A DNA stretch of 64,000 nt, from NCBI GenBank assembly GCA_025408425.1, contig JANXYX010000001.1, positions 62,001-126,000 on the forward strand, read 5' to 3'. The translations under genes and the position numbers were made by a program. The stretch's first letter is position 1; every line of letters starts with the position of its first letter. Source of the stretch: Granulicella sp. GTDB taxonomy: Bacteria; Acidobacteriota; Terriglobia; Terriglobales; Acidobacteriaceae. The notes below the pieces were generated by a model that saw nothing but the letters and a program-made list of their open reading frames with translations, did no database searches and was not told the origin of the DNA. Shown here one piece after another: positions 27,948 to 37,005 of this stretch.

Positions 27948-28895
27948 ATGACGACTCCGTCAAAGGTCGACCTTGTAGGCGTAGGACTCAACGCCACCGA
28001 CACCGTAATCCCCCTCGCACACTACCCCGAGCGCGGCTCCAAAACCGAGTACAGCAACGTCACCGTCCTCCCCGGCGGCCAGGTCGCCTCCACCGTGGTC
28101 GCCTGCCAGCTCTGGGGTCTCAAGACGCGTTACGTCGGCAAACTCGGCGATGACGTCGCCGCCACGCTCCATCGCGAAGCCTTCGCTCGCGCCGGCGTCG
28201 AGACCCAGATCACCACCGTCTCCGGCGGTGCCAGCTCGCAGTCCCTCATCCTCGTCGACGAAGGCGGTGAGCGAACCGTCCTATGCCGCCGCGACGAGCG
28301 CCTCATCCTCCAGCCCTCCGACCTCCACCGCGACTGGATCGTCAACGCCCGGGCCCTCCACGTCGATGGCTACGACACCGCCGCCGCAACCCTCGCAGCA
28401 CGATGGGCCCGCGAAGCCGGAATCCCCGTCATCGCCGACCTCGACGAGCTCTACCCCGGCGTCGAAGACCTCATCGAAAACATCGACTACCTCATCGTCA
28501 GCCGCGACTTCCCTTCCCGCCTCATGGCTGAGCCAGACCTCGAAAAAGCCCTGCAGGCCATCCATCGCCGCTACGGGTGTCGCCTCACCGCCGCAACCCT
28601 CGGCCCGGAGGGCGTCGTCGCCTGGGATGGCCAGCAATTCCACCACACCGCCGCATACCGCGTCCCGGTAGTCGATACCACCGGTGCAGGAGACATCTTC
28701 CACGCAGGATTCATCCACGGCCTCCTCCAGGGATGGCCCCTCGATCGCCAGCTCGACTTCGCCTGCGCCGCCGCAGCTCTCAACTGCACCGCCGTAGGCG
28801 CTCGCGGAGCCATTCAACCCATCGACCAGATCGAGCTCCTCATGGCGACTGGCAACCGCTATCCCGCACTCGCCCACTCCTACACCCGCAGCTGA
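27948..28895 (+). CDS. PfkB-family carbohydrate kinase (315 aa)
   Basis: This is a ribokinase-like ATP-dependent sugar kinase. The N-terminal lid strand region VGVGLNATDTVIPLAHYPERG leads to the glycine-rich GGQVASTVVACQLWG. The C-terminal signature DTTGAGDIFHAGFIHG contains the catalytic Asp. The exact sugar is unknown; relatives phosphorylate ribose, fructose or adenosine. GAG four bases before the ATG at 27948 is a weak ribosome site. A TACATT -10-like box lies about 10 bases upstream (CCCCCAATCCATTTACATT), a context repeated before other promoters in this window. The MscS-type gene follows about 60 bases downstream. Confidence 0.9.
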   Translation: MTTPSKVDLVGVGLNATDTVIPLAHYPERGSKTEYSNVTVLPGGQVASTVVACQLWGLKTRYVGKLGDDVAATLHREAFARAGVETQITTVSGGASSQSLILVDEGGERTVLCRRDERLILQPSDLHRDWIVNARALHVDGYDTAAATLAARWAREAGIPVIADLDELYPGVEDLIENIDYLIVSRDFPSRLMAEPDLEKALQAIHRRYGCRLTAATLGPEGVVAWDGQQFHHTAAYRVPVVDTTGAGDIFHAGFIHGLLQGWPLDRQLDFACAAAALNCTAVGARGAIQPIDQIELLMATGNRYPALAHSYTRS

Positions 28896-28954
28896 CCGGC
28901 GCGCTCCCATCACCAATCTCAAAAGTGCGCATCTAATCTACCCAGGTGTGCAGC

Positions 28955-30121
28955 ATGATTCCAAGCTTCCACTTCCGCCATGGCTGGTTCTTCGCTATCT
29001 TCCTCTTCTGCGGCGCACTCGTGCTCGCCAACGTCGTTCACTACATCCTCTTCCGCATCCTCCGCAAGAAAGAAAGCCAGTCATCTGGATTGGGATTGGG
29101 CTGGGGAGTGCAACACCACCTCAGCGGTCCCGCCCGCGCCATCTTCTTGTTCACCTGCTTATTAGCCGTCCTCCCCGCCATCCCCAACCTTCCCGACAAG
29201 TTCGAAGACCTCATCCGCCAGGGCCTCATCATTGCCATGGTCATCGCACTCGGATGGTTCGCCATCGGCTGCATCTACGTCATCCAGAACGCCATCCTCC
29301 GCCGCTACGACCTCAAGGGCCCCAACAATGTCCAGGCCCGCCGCGTCCACACCCAGTTCCTGCTCTTCCGCCGCATGGCCATCACCTTCGTCGTCATCAT
29401 CGACGCCGGCGTCCTCCTCTGGACCTTCAACAACCCACGCGTCTGGCACTACGGCACCGGCCTCCTCGCCTCTGCCGGTTTCGCCTCCCTCATCCTCGCC
29501 ACCGCAGCCAAAACCACCGCGGAAAACCTCCTCGCCGGCCTCCAGATCGCTCTCACAGATCCCATCCGCATCGACGACGTCGTCTTCATCCAGGGCGAGA
29601 GGGGACGCATCGAGGAGATCACCTCAGCCTACGTCGTCGTCAAACTCTGGGACCTCCGACGCCTCATCGTCCCCCTCAGCTACTTCATCCAAAACTCCTT
29701 CCAGAACTGGACCCGAGAGTCCGCCGACCTTATGGGTACAGCCTTCCTCTACGTCGACTACTCCATCCCCGTAGAAGCCCTGCGCCGCCAGCTCGAAACC
29801 ATCGTCCACGCCTCCCCACTCTGGGACCAGAACACCTGCGGCCTCCAGGTCACCAACCTCACCGACAGCTCCATGGAACTCCGCTGCCTCGTCAGCTCCC
29901 GAAACGCCGACGAAAACTTCGACCTCCGCTGCATCGTCCGTGAACAAATGACCGCCTGGATCCAGCAACACCACCCAAGCGCCTTCCCCACCACCCGCTT
30001 CGCCGGCCTCCCAGAGACGCTCTCCGGCCAACGCCAAAACCCTGAACCCACACAGCCCCCACCCAACTCCACCGTACAAATGCCGGGTGCCCCATCTTCG
30101 CCGCAGTCTCATCGCGGCTAA
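28955..30121 (+). CDS. MscS-family mechanosensitive ion channel (388 aa), C-terminus encoded by an intergenic repeat
   Basis: This inner-membrane channel protein has at least four hydrophobic helices (about 10-30, 60-80, 90-112, 130-150). The pore helix and beta-domain follow (ASAGFASLILATAAKTTAEN, LTDPIRIDDVVFIQGERGRI, then TSAYVVVKLWDLRRLIVPLS), as in MscS. It should open on membrane tension and release osmolytes. The last residues (MPGAPSSPQSHRG) and the stop come from a dispersed-type repeat that starts about 30080, so the native end was probably replaced. The ATG at 28955 has AGGTG eight bases upstream; a GTG at 28946 is the alternative. Confidence 0.9.
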   Translation: MIPSFHFRHGWFFAIFLFCGALVLANVVHYILFRILRKKESQSSGLGLGWGVQHHLSGPARAIFLFTCLLAVLPAIPNLPDKFEDLIRQGLIIAMVIALGWFAIGCIYVIQNAILRRYDLKGPNNVQARRVHTQFLLFRRMAITFVVIIDAGVLLWTFNNPRVWHYGTGLLASAGFASLILATAAKTTAENLLAGLQIALTDPIRIDDVVFIQGERGRIEEITSAYVVVKLWDLRRLIVPLSYFIQNSFQNWTRESADLMGTAFLYVDYSIPVEALRRQLETIVHASPLWDQNTCGLQVTNLTDSSMELRCLVSSRNADENFDLRCIVREQMTAWIQQHHPSAFPTTRFAGLPETLSGQRQNPEPTQPPPNSTVQMPGAPSSPQSHRG

Positions 30122-30143
30122 GGTGGGCATCGGGCAAAGCCCG
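30080..30143 (+). repeat. Imperfect palindromic intergenic element overlapping the mscS-like 3' end
   Basis: The segment GGGTGCCCCATCTTCGC ... GGCTAAGGTGGGCATCGGGC is an interrupted inverted repeat (GTGCCCCA against GGTGGGCA), with an inner pair CCGCAGTCTCATCGCGG. From memory, elements of this form are common between genes in Terriglobia. Here it supplies the final codons and TAA of the channel gene. Confidence 0.5.
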
Positions 30144-30194
30144 ACCGCACTCCTCCACCAGCCACAGATACTCTCCAGCCAGAAATACGCCCGC

Positions 30195-30280
30195 CCGCCA
30201 ATCCCTCCCGCCCCACCAATCTCTCCCGACCCGCCAATCCCTCCCGACCCGCCAATCCGGAAGCCCCACCAATCCGGAAG
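30195..30280 (+). repeat. 18-bp tandem repeat, about 4.8 copies
   Basis: Consecutive units read CCGCCAATCCCTCCCGCC, CCACCAATCTCTCCCGAC, CCGCCAATCCCTCCCGAC, CCGCCAATCCGGAAGCCC and a partial CACCAATCCGGAAG. The register is exact with point differences only, as expected for slippage. It lies directly before the hairpin element at 30279. Confidence 0.8.
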
Positions 30281-30367
30281 GGCACGGCTTCAGCCGTGCC
30301 ATAAAAAACCGCGCCAAAGGCGCTTCCGCTCTGCCGAAGGCCGGAGTGCAGGCGCAGCCGGAACGAC
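30279..30367 (+). repeat. Hairpin element, family with copies at 24811 and 55099
   Basis: A perfect hairpin GGCACGGCTT/CAGCCGTGCC (30281-30300) is followed by ATAAAA, a second small stem (GCGCCAAAGGCGC) and the block CTCTGCCGAAGGCCGGAGTG with GCAGGCGCAGCCGGAACGAC. The two other copies keep the order and lengths while both arms of the first stem change together (GCGAGGGC, GGCACGCG). That compensation points to selection on, or mobility through, the folded form. Confidence 0.7.
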
Positions 30368-30527
30368 TAGACTCCCCACCGCAGCCCACCAAAAAGAATT
30401 AATCTCCAAAAACCTCAGCAATTTCGCATGTCAAGCCCCATAATCACCTAACCCCATCTCAGTCAACAACATACGCGTTGCCGCTTAGATACCTCCAACC
30501 CGTTACAATTGAAGTAGACATAAAGCA

Positions 30528-30552
30528 AAGCCCCGGCCAAACCGGGGCTTTC
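30528..30552 (+). terminator. Rho-independent-type hairpin
   Basis: AAGCCCCGG (30528-30536) pairs with CCGGGGCTT (30542-30550) around CCAAA and is followed by a short T run. It sits 25 bases after a TACAAT box, so a very short transcript could start and stop here. Confidence 0.55.
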
Positions 30553-30703
30553 GCCATTAATCATCGCAACTTCAATCGAATCTAATATTTACCAATAAAT
30601 ATCCTGGAATCAGTGACTTACGACCGATAAATATCCTATGGGGCATAATATACTTGCCGCACAAACCATTGACGGCGGATAATGCTTTCAACGGGTTACG
30701 GGG

Positions 30704-31591
30704 ATGCGGATGCATAAGGCTAGAAGGATCATCGCGGGAGGCGGGCTGCTAATGTTTGCTTGTCTCCTTGGTCTCGCTTCGTTGCACTGGACTCAATGGG
30801 TAAACGACCATTCCGCGCTTGTCGTTCGGATAATGGAAGGGTTGGCAGTTGGAATTGTCTTGTGTTTCCTATTTTGGTTGTTCACTAACGACAATTCCAA
30901 TCCCAAAAATGGCGGTCAGATGAGTAAGACGACGCACGGACCCAATAGCCCCATTGGGGGCAGCGGCAAATCGATGACGGCGAGTGGGGATATCAAGAAA
31001 ATTAAGGCAAAGAATTATTACGAAGCCCCACCTGCCGCACCACCACCTCCAGAGCCAAAGCCCGATCCTAAGTCCAACTTTGTCATTTCTAAACCCGTAC
31101 CACACGTTGTCCGCTTCAACCGTGTTTATTGGCAATTGGATGAGAAGGGCCAACTAGGGACGATTTTTAAGATTCACAATAAACCAGCAGGAGTTGGAGG
31201 CCAGACTGGTCAGGCCCATGCAGTATCAGTAAGTCTTACCTTCAGGGAGAAGGGCACAGAGATTGCCAGGATCTCTCATGCTTGCCTGATCGGTCATCGG
31301 GAAAATGCGATGAATTTCGAAAATGATGACCACTGCGATGTTTTAATCTGCACGTCCTATCCTCCATCGCTCAAGGTTTACGACAATAAGACAAACATTG
31401 ATCAGAACGTCTACCTTGGGCATAAGCCCCTACCAAGTCCACCATTTATTAGCAATCAGCTAATTAGCTTCTCTGAGTTGCTTGAAATTGATGTCAAGGT
31501 GAAATCAGGCCCTGACACCCTCGCGGAGAAGACATTTCAATTCATCAAGACTCCTGAACAAACCTTGTATGTCGTAGGAGATTCCAAATGA
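30704..31591 (+). CDS. Unknown membrane-anchored protein (295 aa)
   Basis: I recognise no family. Two hydrophobic helices lie near residues 9-28 (IIAGGGLLMFACLLGLASLHW) and 38-61 (ALVVRIMEGLAVGIVLCFLF). A Gly/Ser-rich linker (GPNSPIGGSGKS) and a proline-rich spacer (PPAAPPPPEPKPDP) lead to a folded domain of about 170 residues with many beta-strand patterns, probably cytoplasmic. Codon use is visibly more AT-rich than in neighbours, which suggests transfer. Its stop overlaps the start of a 46-codon gene by four bases (ATGA), so they form an operon. An IS1595-type transposase lies convergent just beyond. Confidence 0.7.
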   Translation: MRMHKARRIIAGGGLLMFACLLGLASLHWTQWVNDHSALVVRIMEGLAVGIVLCFLFWLFTNDNSNPKNGGQMSKTTHGPNSPIGGSGKSMTASGDIKKIKAKNYYEAPPAAPPPPEPKPDPKSNFVISKPVPHVVRFNRVYWQLDEKGQLGTIFKIHNKPAGVGGQTGQAHAVSVSLTFREKGTEIARISHACLIGHRENAMNFENDDHCDVLICTSYPPSLKVYDNKTNIDQNVYLGHKPLPSPPFISNQLISFSELLEIDVKVKSGPDTLAEKTFQFIKTPEQTLYVVGDSK

Positions 31592-31728
31592 AACCTGAAT
31601 ACCACGAAGGCCCGGAAGCTCTAGAGCGTTTTGAAAAGGGAATGACCAAGCTGTTTCAGGCACCCAAATCATCCGTGAAACAGAAGCCAAAGACCTTACG
31701 TAAACCGAAGAAAGCCAGCAAGGGTTAG
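31588..31728 (+). CDS. Small basic hypothetical protein (46 aa)
   Basis: The frame opens with ATG inside the upstream stop codon (ATGA overlap), preceded by GTAGGAG about seven bases away. It reads MKPEYHEGPEALERFEKGMT, continues with KLFQAPKSSVKQK and ends in a Lys-rich tail. Short proteins with the pattern EALERFxxGMxxLFxxPK occur in many bacteria as uncharacterised genes, from memory. The overlap and family pattern make it likely real. Function is unknown. Confidence 0.7.
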   Translation: MKPEYHEGPEALERFEKGMTKLFQAPKSSVKQKPKTLRKPKKASKG

Positions 31729-31758
31729 TGCTTACGTTTCCCGCGTCCTTGCCGCTTT

Positions 31759-32712
31759 TCAGTGTGAGGTAGCGCTGCCAGTGCCGGTAAGCTCTGCATA
31801 GGTAAGGCGGAAGCCCGCAACATTGCTCATCGCCTTCTCAAATCGCTTCGCATCATTCATTTTCTGACCGCAGTTGTTGAAACGGAATACTTGCTCCGCG
31901 AGGTAACGATCTAAATGGAACGGCTCAACCGCAACATACGTGCCCTTCAAAGTCCGCTTGAGCAAGCTCCAGAAGTTTTCGATCCCGTTTGTGTGAACCT
32001 GTCCGCGAACATACTCCTGCATGTGGTTCACCGTCTTGTGAACGAAGAGGTTAGTCGCATCCACGCCCTCATATCCAACCCACTGGTCGGTGTAGATGTG
32101 TGCGCCCCAGCCTACATGCTCAAGGATTTTGTTCTGCAAGGTTTCACGCTTCGCATTGGGCACAACCATCGCCCGAACCTCGCGAGTGTTGCGAGTCCTC
32201 ATGCCCATGACGACAGCCTTCTTATCGCCGTTCTGGTAGGCAATGCGGCGTTTGGAGTGCATGTTCTTCGAGCGTCCACCTATGTAAGTCTCATCTATCT
32301 CAACTTGGTTCTTCGGAGAGCCGCCGATCTTGGTGCCCTTATCGCTCTTCATAACCTCGCGAATCCGCTGGAGCATGAACCATGCCGTCTTCTGCGTAAC
32401 ACCGATGCTACGGGCCATCTCGTAGGAACTGACACCGTTCTTGCAGTTCGTAAGCATCCAAAACGCCGTCATCCACTTGTCGAGTCCGATGGGCGAATCC
32501 TCAAAGATCGTCCCCACCTTGAGCGTGAACTGTTTCTTGCAGGGGTTGCAGTACCAAATCTTCCGAGTCTTGATGAAAGAGTGCTTATCCCCACCACATC
32601 GGGGGCAGGTAACTATCCCATTCGGCCAGCGCAAATTGAGCGCGTACTGAAAAGCGCGGTCTGCATCCGAGAAGTAAACGATGGCTTGTTGGAGTGTCTT
32701 CGGGCTGTCCAT
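31759..32712 (-). mobile_element. IS1595-family (ISXO2-like) transposase (317 aa)
   Basis: This is a complete transposase. An N-terminal zinc ribbon (TCPRCGGDKHSF, then WYCNPCKKQFT) is followed by an HTH-like helix (VSSYEMARSIGVTQKTAWFM). The DDE-type ISXO2 catalytic core has VEIDETYIGG, the second acidic site IYTDQWVGYEG and the third region HTNGIENFWSLLKRTLKG. No frameshift is seen, so it could be active. I could not find convincing terminal inverted repeats or target duplications around it, so element ends are not given. IS1595 elements can carry passenger genes, and the two plus-strand genes at 30704-31728 are candidates. Confidence 0.9.
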
Positions 32713-32888
32713 ATAAGAATGGTATGCCTAAAATATTTGTGCGTCAACTATATTATTACCATCGTATGTAGCTGAATCCATGGATGTTAGCAAGGGGTAC
32801 CCCGGGAGGGGGGGAGGGGGTCAGAAAACACCGATAGCGGCAACCCAGCCCCAGGCCCTACACTGCAAGCCACCAGGAGGAGTACGAC

Positions 32889-33275
32889 ATGCTCTCCACC
32901 AGCCCCATCATCGCCTTCATCCCCACCCGGGACGCTCACCGCGCCCGAACCTTCTACGAAGATGTCCTCGGCCTCCGCTTCGTCCACGACGACTCCTTCG
33001 CCCTCGTCATGGACGCCAACGGCACCATGATCCGCATCGCTCGCGTCGGCGACTTCACCCCCGCCACCTTCACCATCCTCGGCTGGGAAGTGCAGGACAT
33101 CCAGCAGTCAGTAACTGAATTAGCTACAAAAGGACTTGAATTCTCGCGCTTCGGCTTCCTCCAGCAATCCGACGCCGGCATCTGGACCGCGCCCGATGGC
33201 AGCAAAGTCGCCTGGTTCAAAGATCCTGACGGAAACACCCTCTCCATCTCTCAACACGCCAAGCCAACCCTTTAG
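32889..33275 (+). CDS. VOC-family protein, glyoxalase-like (128 aa)
   Basis: This is a single-domain vicinal-oxygen-chelate protein with the opening SPIIAFIPTRDAHRARTFYE, the middle FVHDDSFALVMDANGTMIRI and the closing motif VAWFKDPDGNTLSISQH typical of the lactoylglutathione lyase-like group. AGGAGGAG upstream of the ATG is a strong ribosome site. Its stop codon overlaps that of the convergent receptor gene (33272-33275), so the two transcripts must overlap at their 3' ends. Substrate unknown. Confidence 0.88.
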   Translation: MLSTSPIIAFIPTRDAHRARTFYEDVLGLRFVHDDSFALVMDANGTMIRIARVGDFTPATFTILGWEVQDIQQSVTELATKGLEFSRFGFLQQSDAGIWTAPDGSKVAWFKDPDGNTLSISQHAKPTL

Positions 33276-36200
33276 AACTCCAACCGAAAGCCGAACTGAA
33301 CCTGCCGCTCCCGCAACTGCTCCGTCGCCGCCGACGCTGGAGCCCCAAACGCTGGAACCTGCAATCCCTCCGCCGCCACCGTCGCCGCATCCTGAAACAC
33401 CAGCGGCGTAACCCCATTCACCGCAGTTCCCACCAGAAACGCCCGCTGCGACACACCGGAATAGTTCACGCGGTTCGCCACATTGAACACTTCCACCAGT
33501 CCTCGCGCGCTCACCCGCTCCGTAACTCGAACCGCGCGACTCAACCGCACATCCAGGTTGGCCGTATCCGGCAGCCGCAGCGTATCGCGCCCCACCGTCG
33601 GCAGATACACCGCTCCGCCAGCACCGTTGATGCTCTCCCGCCCACCGCTCAGCCGAGTGCCCCCGAAGATGTCATAGCTATACGGCCGCCCACTTTGCTC
33701 CGTAAACACCGGAGCAAACAGCCACCCATTCACCGCCAACCGCAACCACCGCCGAGGCGTCGCCAACCCCGGCTCCCACACCGCACTCGCCACCACCTTA
33801 TGCGGACGGTTCAACGCCGAAAGTCCTTTGTCATACTCCACATGGAACGGATCGAACTGCCCATTCGTATGCGGAATCGCACCACCGCTCTGCCCATAGT
33901 CAATCGCCTTCGACCAACTCCAGCTCGCACGAAACTCCAACCCTCCGCGACTCCGCCGCCGTGCCTCCAGCACCACCGCATGATACGTAGCATTCGCGTT
34001 GGACACGATGTCAGTTACCGGTCCAAAGCTCGCACTCACCCGCTGCGTATACAGCGGAACCGCAAACGTCTCACCACTCTGAACCCCGGAAACACCACTT
34101 CCGCCGCTAAGCCGAAAGCTCTTCATCCCAGTCGAAGCAGCGATATTGATGTCCACCGAGTTCGGAAGCTGCCGGTCGAGGTTCACCAGGTAACTCGCGC
34201 TACCCACAACTCCAGCTCCCAACTCACGCTCTACGCTCAAGCTCCCCTGCTGCACCATCGGCAACCGGAAGTGTCCATCAAACACCATCGCCGACGTCGT
34301 CACTTCCACCGCAGCCGGAGGCGCCGCCAGGTACGCGCACGCATACCCAAACCCCTGATTCACCACCTGCGGACACGCAGTCACCGAACCCGGTACGATC
34401 CGCACATGCGTTGCCGAAGACGGCAGCGCCGTATCCACCAGCGCGCTCCGTATCGTCCCACCCGGAAGCCGCCCATAGAACTGTCCATAGCCAACCCGCA
34501 CCACCCCACGCCCCGCGCCCAACGGCTCCCAGCCCACTCCCAGCCGCAGCCCAAGATTATTGCGATCTTCAGGAAACACGCTGCTCGATCCTGCTTTGCC
34601 GAACACCGAGTCCAGCAGACCGTTCGGCTTCTGAGGCAGCGGCAACAACTCATACTCATATCGCAGCCCAACGTTCAACGTCAGCCCCGAACGCACTCGC
34701 CAATCGTCCTGTACAAAACCTGCCCACTCCTGCGTGTCGAACGTCACGGCCTGCTGGCCGAAGCTCTGCGTGAACGACCGGAAGCAGAAGTCATGCACCG
34801 CCGAGTGAATCGATGGGCAGCCTCCATTCGGGTAAGCATGCACGTCGAAGGTGTAGTCCGTAATCCAATCCACCAGGCCGCCCGCATGACCGCCCGTCGA
34901 TCCACTGTCGTACTGGAACGATCCTTCCACATCGCTCAGCGCATCGACATAGTCATGCACCAGGCTCAGGTCCACGCCAGCCTGCACCAGATGACGCCCA
35001 CGAGCCCACGTAGCCAGATCCGAGAGCTGCACCCGCCGCTCATCTGGATAAGCGCGTCTGCCCAAAGCCGCCGGCGTACCAAAGATCAGCCCCTGAGGTC
35101 CTATCGAAACCTGCGGAGCAAAGCCTCCCGGCCCCACCCCCGGCTCCTGCGGCAGTGGAGACTGCGCTGTCTCAAACTGAAAATCACGGCCAAAATGAAC
35201 ACGCACCTCGTTACTCACATTGGCGTTCGCGGTCCACATCCAACGCCCCAGGACTGAATCAACCCTCGCATAGCTGTTACCCAGGCTTGCAACGCCACGG
35301 TCGACGACCGCAGCAGACCGCGCCCCGGCCGGAGCATCCGAGCGCGCCCGGTTGTACTCCACACTCAACTGATGATGAGCCGCTCTCTGCCAATCCATCT
35401 TGAGAAAGTTAACCGTCTGGTCCTGCCTGCGCGGAACCAGCCCGGTCAGACTATTCAGGTAGTTCAATGCCGCGTTCACCTTGGCAAGGCTCACCCCGCG
35501 ATTGGCCAGCAACGCACTCTGCGTCGCCGTAAGCGAGTAGAAGGACGCATAGCCCGGCGAAGAGACTGCAGGATAACCCCGCCGCTGCTGATCGAATGTA
35601 TAGAAGTAGAACAGTTTGTCCGCAATCGCTGCGCCGCCAATGCTGCCACCAAACTGCTGTCGCAGATCGTGCGGCTTCACCACTCCGCTCGTCACCACGC
35701 CATCTATATACGTCGTCGCAATCGAAAACGGGTTGCTCGCCCCAAACGCACTCTCGCGGATAAGATAAAACCCCGAACCATGCAGTTGATTCGTGCCACT
35801 CTTTGACACCGTCGTCACCACTCCGCCGGCCGCATGACCATACACCGCCGAGTAGTTCTGCCCACTCACGCGAAACTCGCGCACCGCCTCCTGCGAGAAC
35901 GTGTATGCAGCACCAGCATGTCTTCCCGAGCCGCCGCCAATCGCAGCACCGCGCACCGTCCCTCCGCCAAATCCTGAGGTCAACTCCTCCTCTACCTCCG
36001 CACCGGCTTCTCCTCCCGCGCCACGCGGCACAGCACCAAAGCTCTGATCGTCGCTCGCGCCATCGATCGTGGTGCTGTTCTGGGTTGCAGGCAAGCCTCT
36101 GAAGCTCAAAAGCCCATCGCCGGAGTCGTCGAGAGTCGTCGTCGGCAGCAGCAATGCGAACGTCTGCCAGCGCCGCCCATTCCCCGGAAGCGGTTCGATC

Positions 36201-36646
36201 TCACTCTTCGTCACAGCACTCGTTACCGCAGCCGAGGAGCCGTCCTCCAACGCGCTGATCGATGAGGCCCCCTCCATTACCGTCACGTTGGTCGTCACAC
36301 CGGCAACTCCCAGCCGCGCAACAATCTCAGCAACTCCACCGACCTCAATCGCAATCCTTCGACGAACAGTCCGCTGGAAGCCTCTTGCCTCAATCGTCGC
36401 TGCGTACTCGCCCGCCGGCACCCTCGCAACGACAAACTCGCCACCGCGTCCAGTCGTCACCGTGATGGTCCATCCTGTTGCGAGCGCCTGCACCTGCACC
36501 ACTGCATCTGCAACTACCGCGCCGCTTGCATCGTAGACATTTCCCCGAATGGCCCCATCCACCGGCGTCTGGCCCCACGCGCGCAGACCTGCTGCCGCCG
36601 CCATAACACTCAGCAGCAACAAACACAGCTTCGGCAGTCTCTTCAT
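33272..36646 (-). CDS. TonB-dependent receptor, Oar-like (1124 aa)
   Basis: This is an outer-membrane receptor with a signal peptide (KRLPKLCLLLLSVMAAAAG), a carboxypeptidase-regulatory-like domain (IRGNVYDASGAVVADAVVQV), a plug containing NYSAVYGHAAGGVVTTVSKS and a barrel ending REVQFGFRLEF-like with terminal Phe. The start at 36646 places the signal peptide at the N-terminus; an upstream extension to 36787 is unlikely. Gly-rich loops (FGGGTVRGAAIGGGSGRHAG) occur in the plug. Unlike the receptors at 1615 and 40581 it has no TGAATG palindrome upstream. The ligand is unknown. Confidence 0.9.
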   Translation of the reverse strand: MKRLPKLCLLLLSVMAAAAGLRAWGQTPVDGAIRGNVYDASGAVVADAVVQVQALATGWTITVTTGRGGEFVVARVPAGEYAATIEARGFQRTVRRRIAIEVGGVAEIVARLGVAGVTTNVTVMEGASSISALEDGSSAAVTSAVTKSEIEPLPGNGRRWQTFALLLPTTTLDDSGDGLLSFRGLPATQNSTTIDGASDDQSFGAVPRGAGGEAGAEVEEELTSGFGGGTVRGAAIGGGSGRHAGAAYTFSQEAVREFRVSGQNYSAVYGHAAGGVVTTVSKSGTNQLHGSGFYLIRESAFGASNPFSIATTYIDGVVTSGVVKPHDLRQQFGGSIGGAAIADKLFYFYTFDQQRRGYPAVSSPGYASFYSLTATQSALLANRGVSLAKVNAALNYLNSLTGLVPRRQDQTVNFLKMDWQRAAHHQLSVEYNRARSDAPAGARSAAVVDRGVASLGNSYARVDSVLGRWMWTANANVSNEVRVHFGRDFQFETAQSPLPQEPGVGPGGFAPQVSIGPQGLIFGTPAALGRRAYPDERRVQLSDLATWARGRHLVQAGVDLSLVHDYVDALSDVEGSFQYDSGSTGGHAGGLVDWITDYTFDVHAYPNGGCPSIHSAVHDFCFRSFTQSFGQQAVTFDTQEWAGFVQDDWRVRSGLTLNVGLRYEYELLPLPQKPNGLLDSVFGKAGSSSVFPEDRNNLGLRLGVGWEPLGAGRGVVRVGYGQFYGRLPGGTIRSALVDTALPSSATHVRIVPGSVTACPQVVNQGFGYACAYLAAPPAAVEVTTSAMVFDGHFRLPMVQQGSLSVERELGAGVVGSASYLVNLDRQLPNSVDINIAASTGMKSFRLSGGSGVSGVQSGETFAVPLYTQRVSASFGPVTDIVSNANATYHAVVLEARRRSRGGLEFRASWSWSKAIDYGQSGGAIPHTNGQFDPFHVEYDKGLSALNRPHKVVASAVWEPGLATPRRWLRLAVNGWLFAPVFTEQSGRPYSYDIFGGTRLSGGRESINGAGGAVYLPTVGRDTLRLPDTANLDVRLSRAVRVTERVSARGLVEVFNVANRVNYSGVSQRAFLVGTAVNGVTPLVFQDAATVAAEGLQVPAFGAPASAATEQLRERQVQFGFRLEF

Positions 36647-37005
36647 CGGAACCGCACAAAATACTGCACGGAACCGCGGGAACAACAAGGATTCTCCACG
36701 CACCGCAAACTCCGCATAAAAAGGCGACGAAAGGAGATCACTATCGATCGAGGTCCAGCCCCTGGCCCTGCAGACTGAACACCGCATAACTCAGATTGAT
36801 TGAGCAGCCACAGACTATCAAACTACTCACCCACTCTTTTTGCCACACCCGCAATCATTTTCAAGGGTTCGAAGCGGCTGTTGCTTAAGGGGGGTGACTT
36901 CGGCTTCGGCCCTTACTTTTCGCGTCAGAAGGGCTGCTCACAAATAGCAGTGTTTTGGGTGTTCTGCCAACATACCGCGCGCTTGCTTATACACTGGATA
37001 TTGAC
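36647..37005. other. Intergenic region between divergent receptor and obgE genes
   Basis: No gene is supported here. It must carry promoters for both flanking genes. I could not choose between several weak boxes. TTGCTTATACACTGGATATTGAC just before obgE is a possible leader or promoter segment. No repeat family of the window is present. Confidence 0.4.

Larger units (their letters stand above)
30122..30703. other. 582-base gene-free repeat-rich region
   Basis: It contains the end of the palindromic element, an 18-bp tandem repeat (30195-30280), a hairpin element (30279-30367), a GCATGTCAAGCCCC element (30426-30439) with CCGTTACAATTGAAGTAGA 73 bases on, and a terminator hairpin (30528-30550). 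It ends in an AT-rich stretch with two copies of ATAAATATCCT (about 30594-30604 and 30632-30642). I see no protein-coding or RNA gene of known type. Confidence 0.6.

Noticed and set aside
31729..32780. Terminal inverted repeats of the IS1595 element
   Set aside because: Flanks on both sides were compared by eye and no matching ends or target duplication could be shown.
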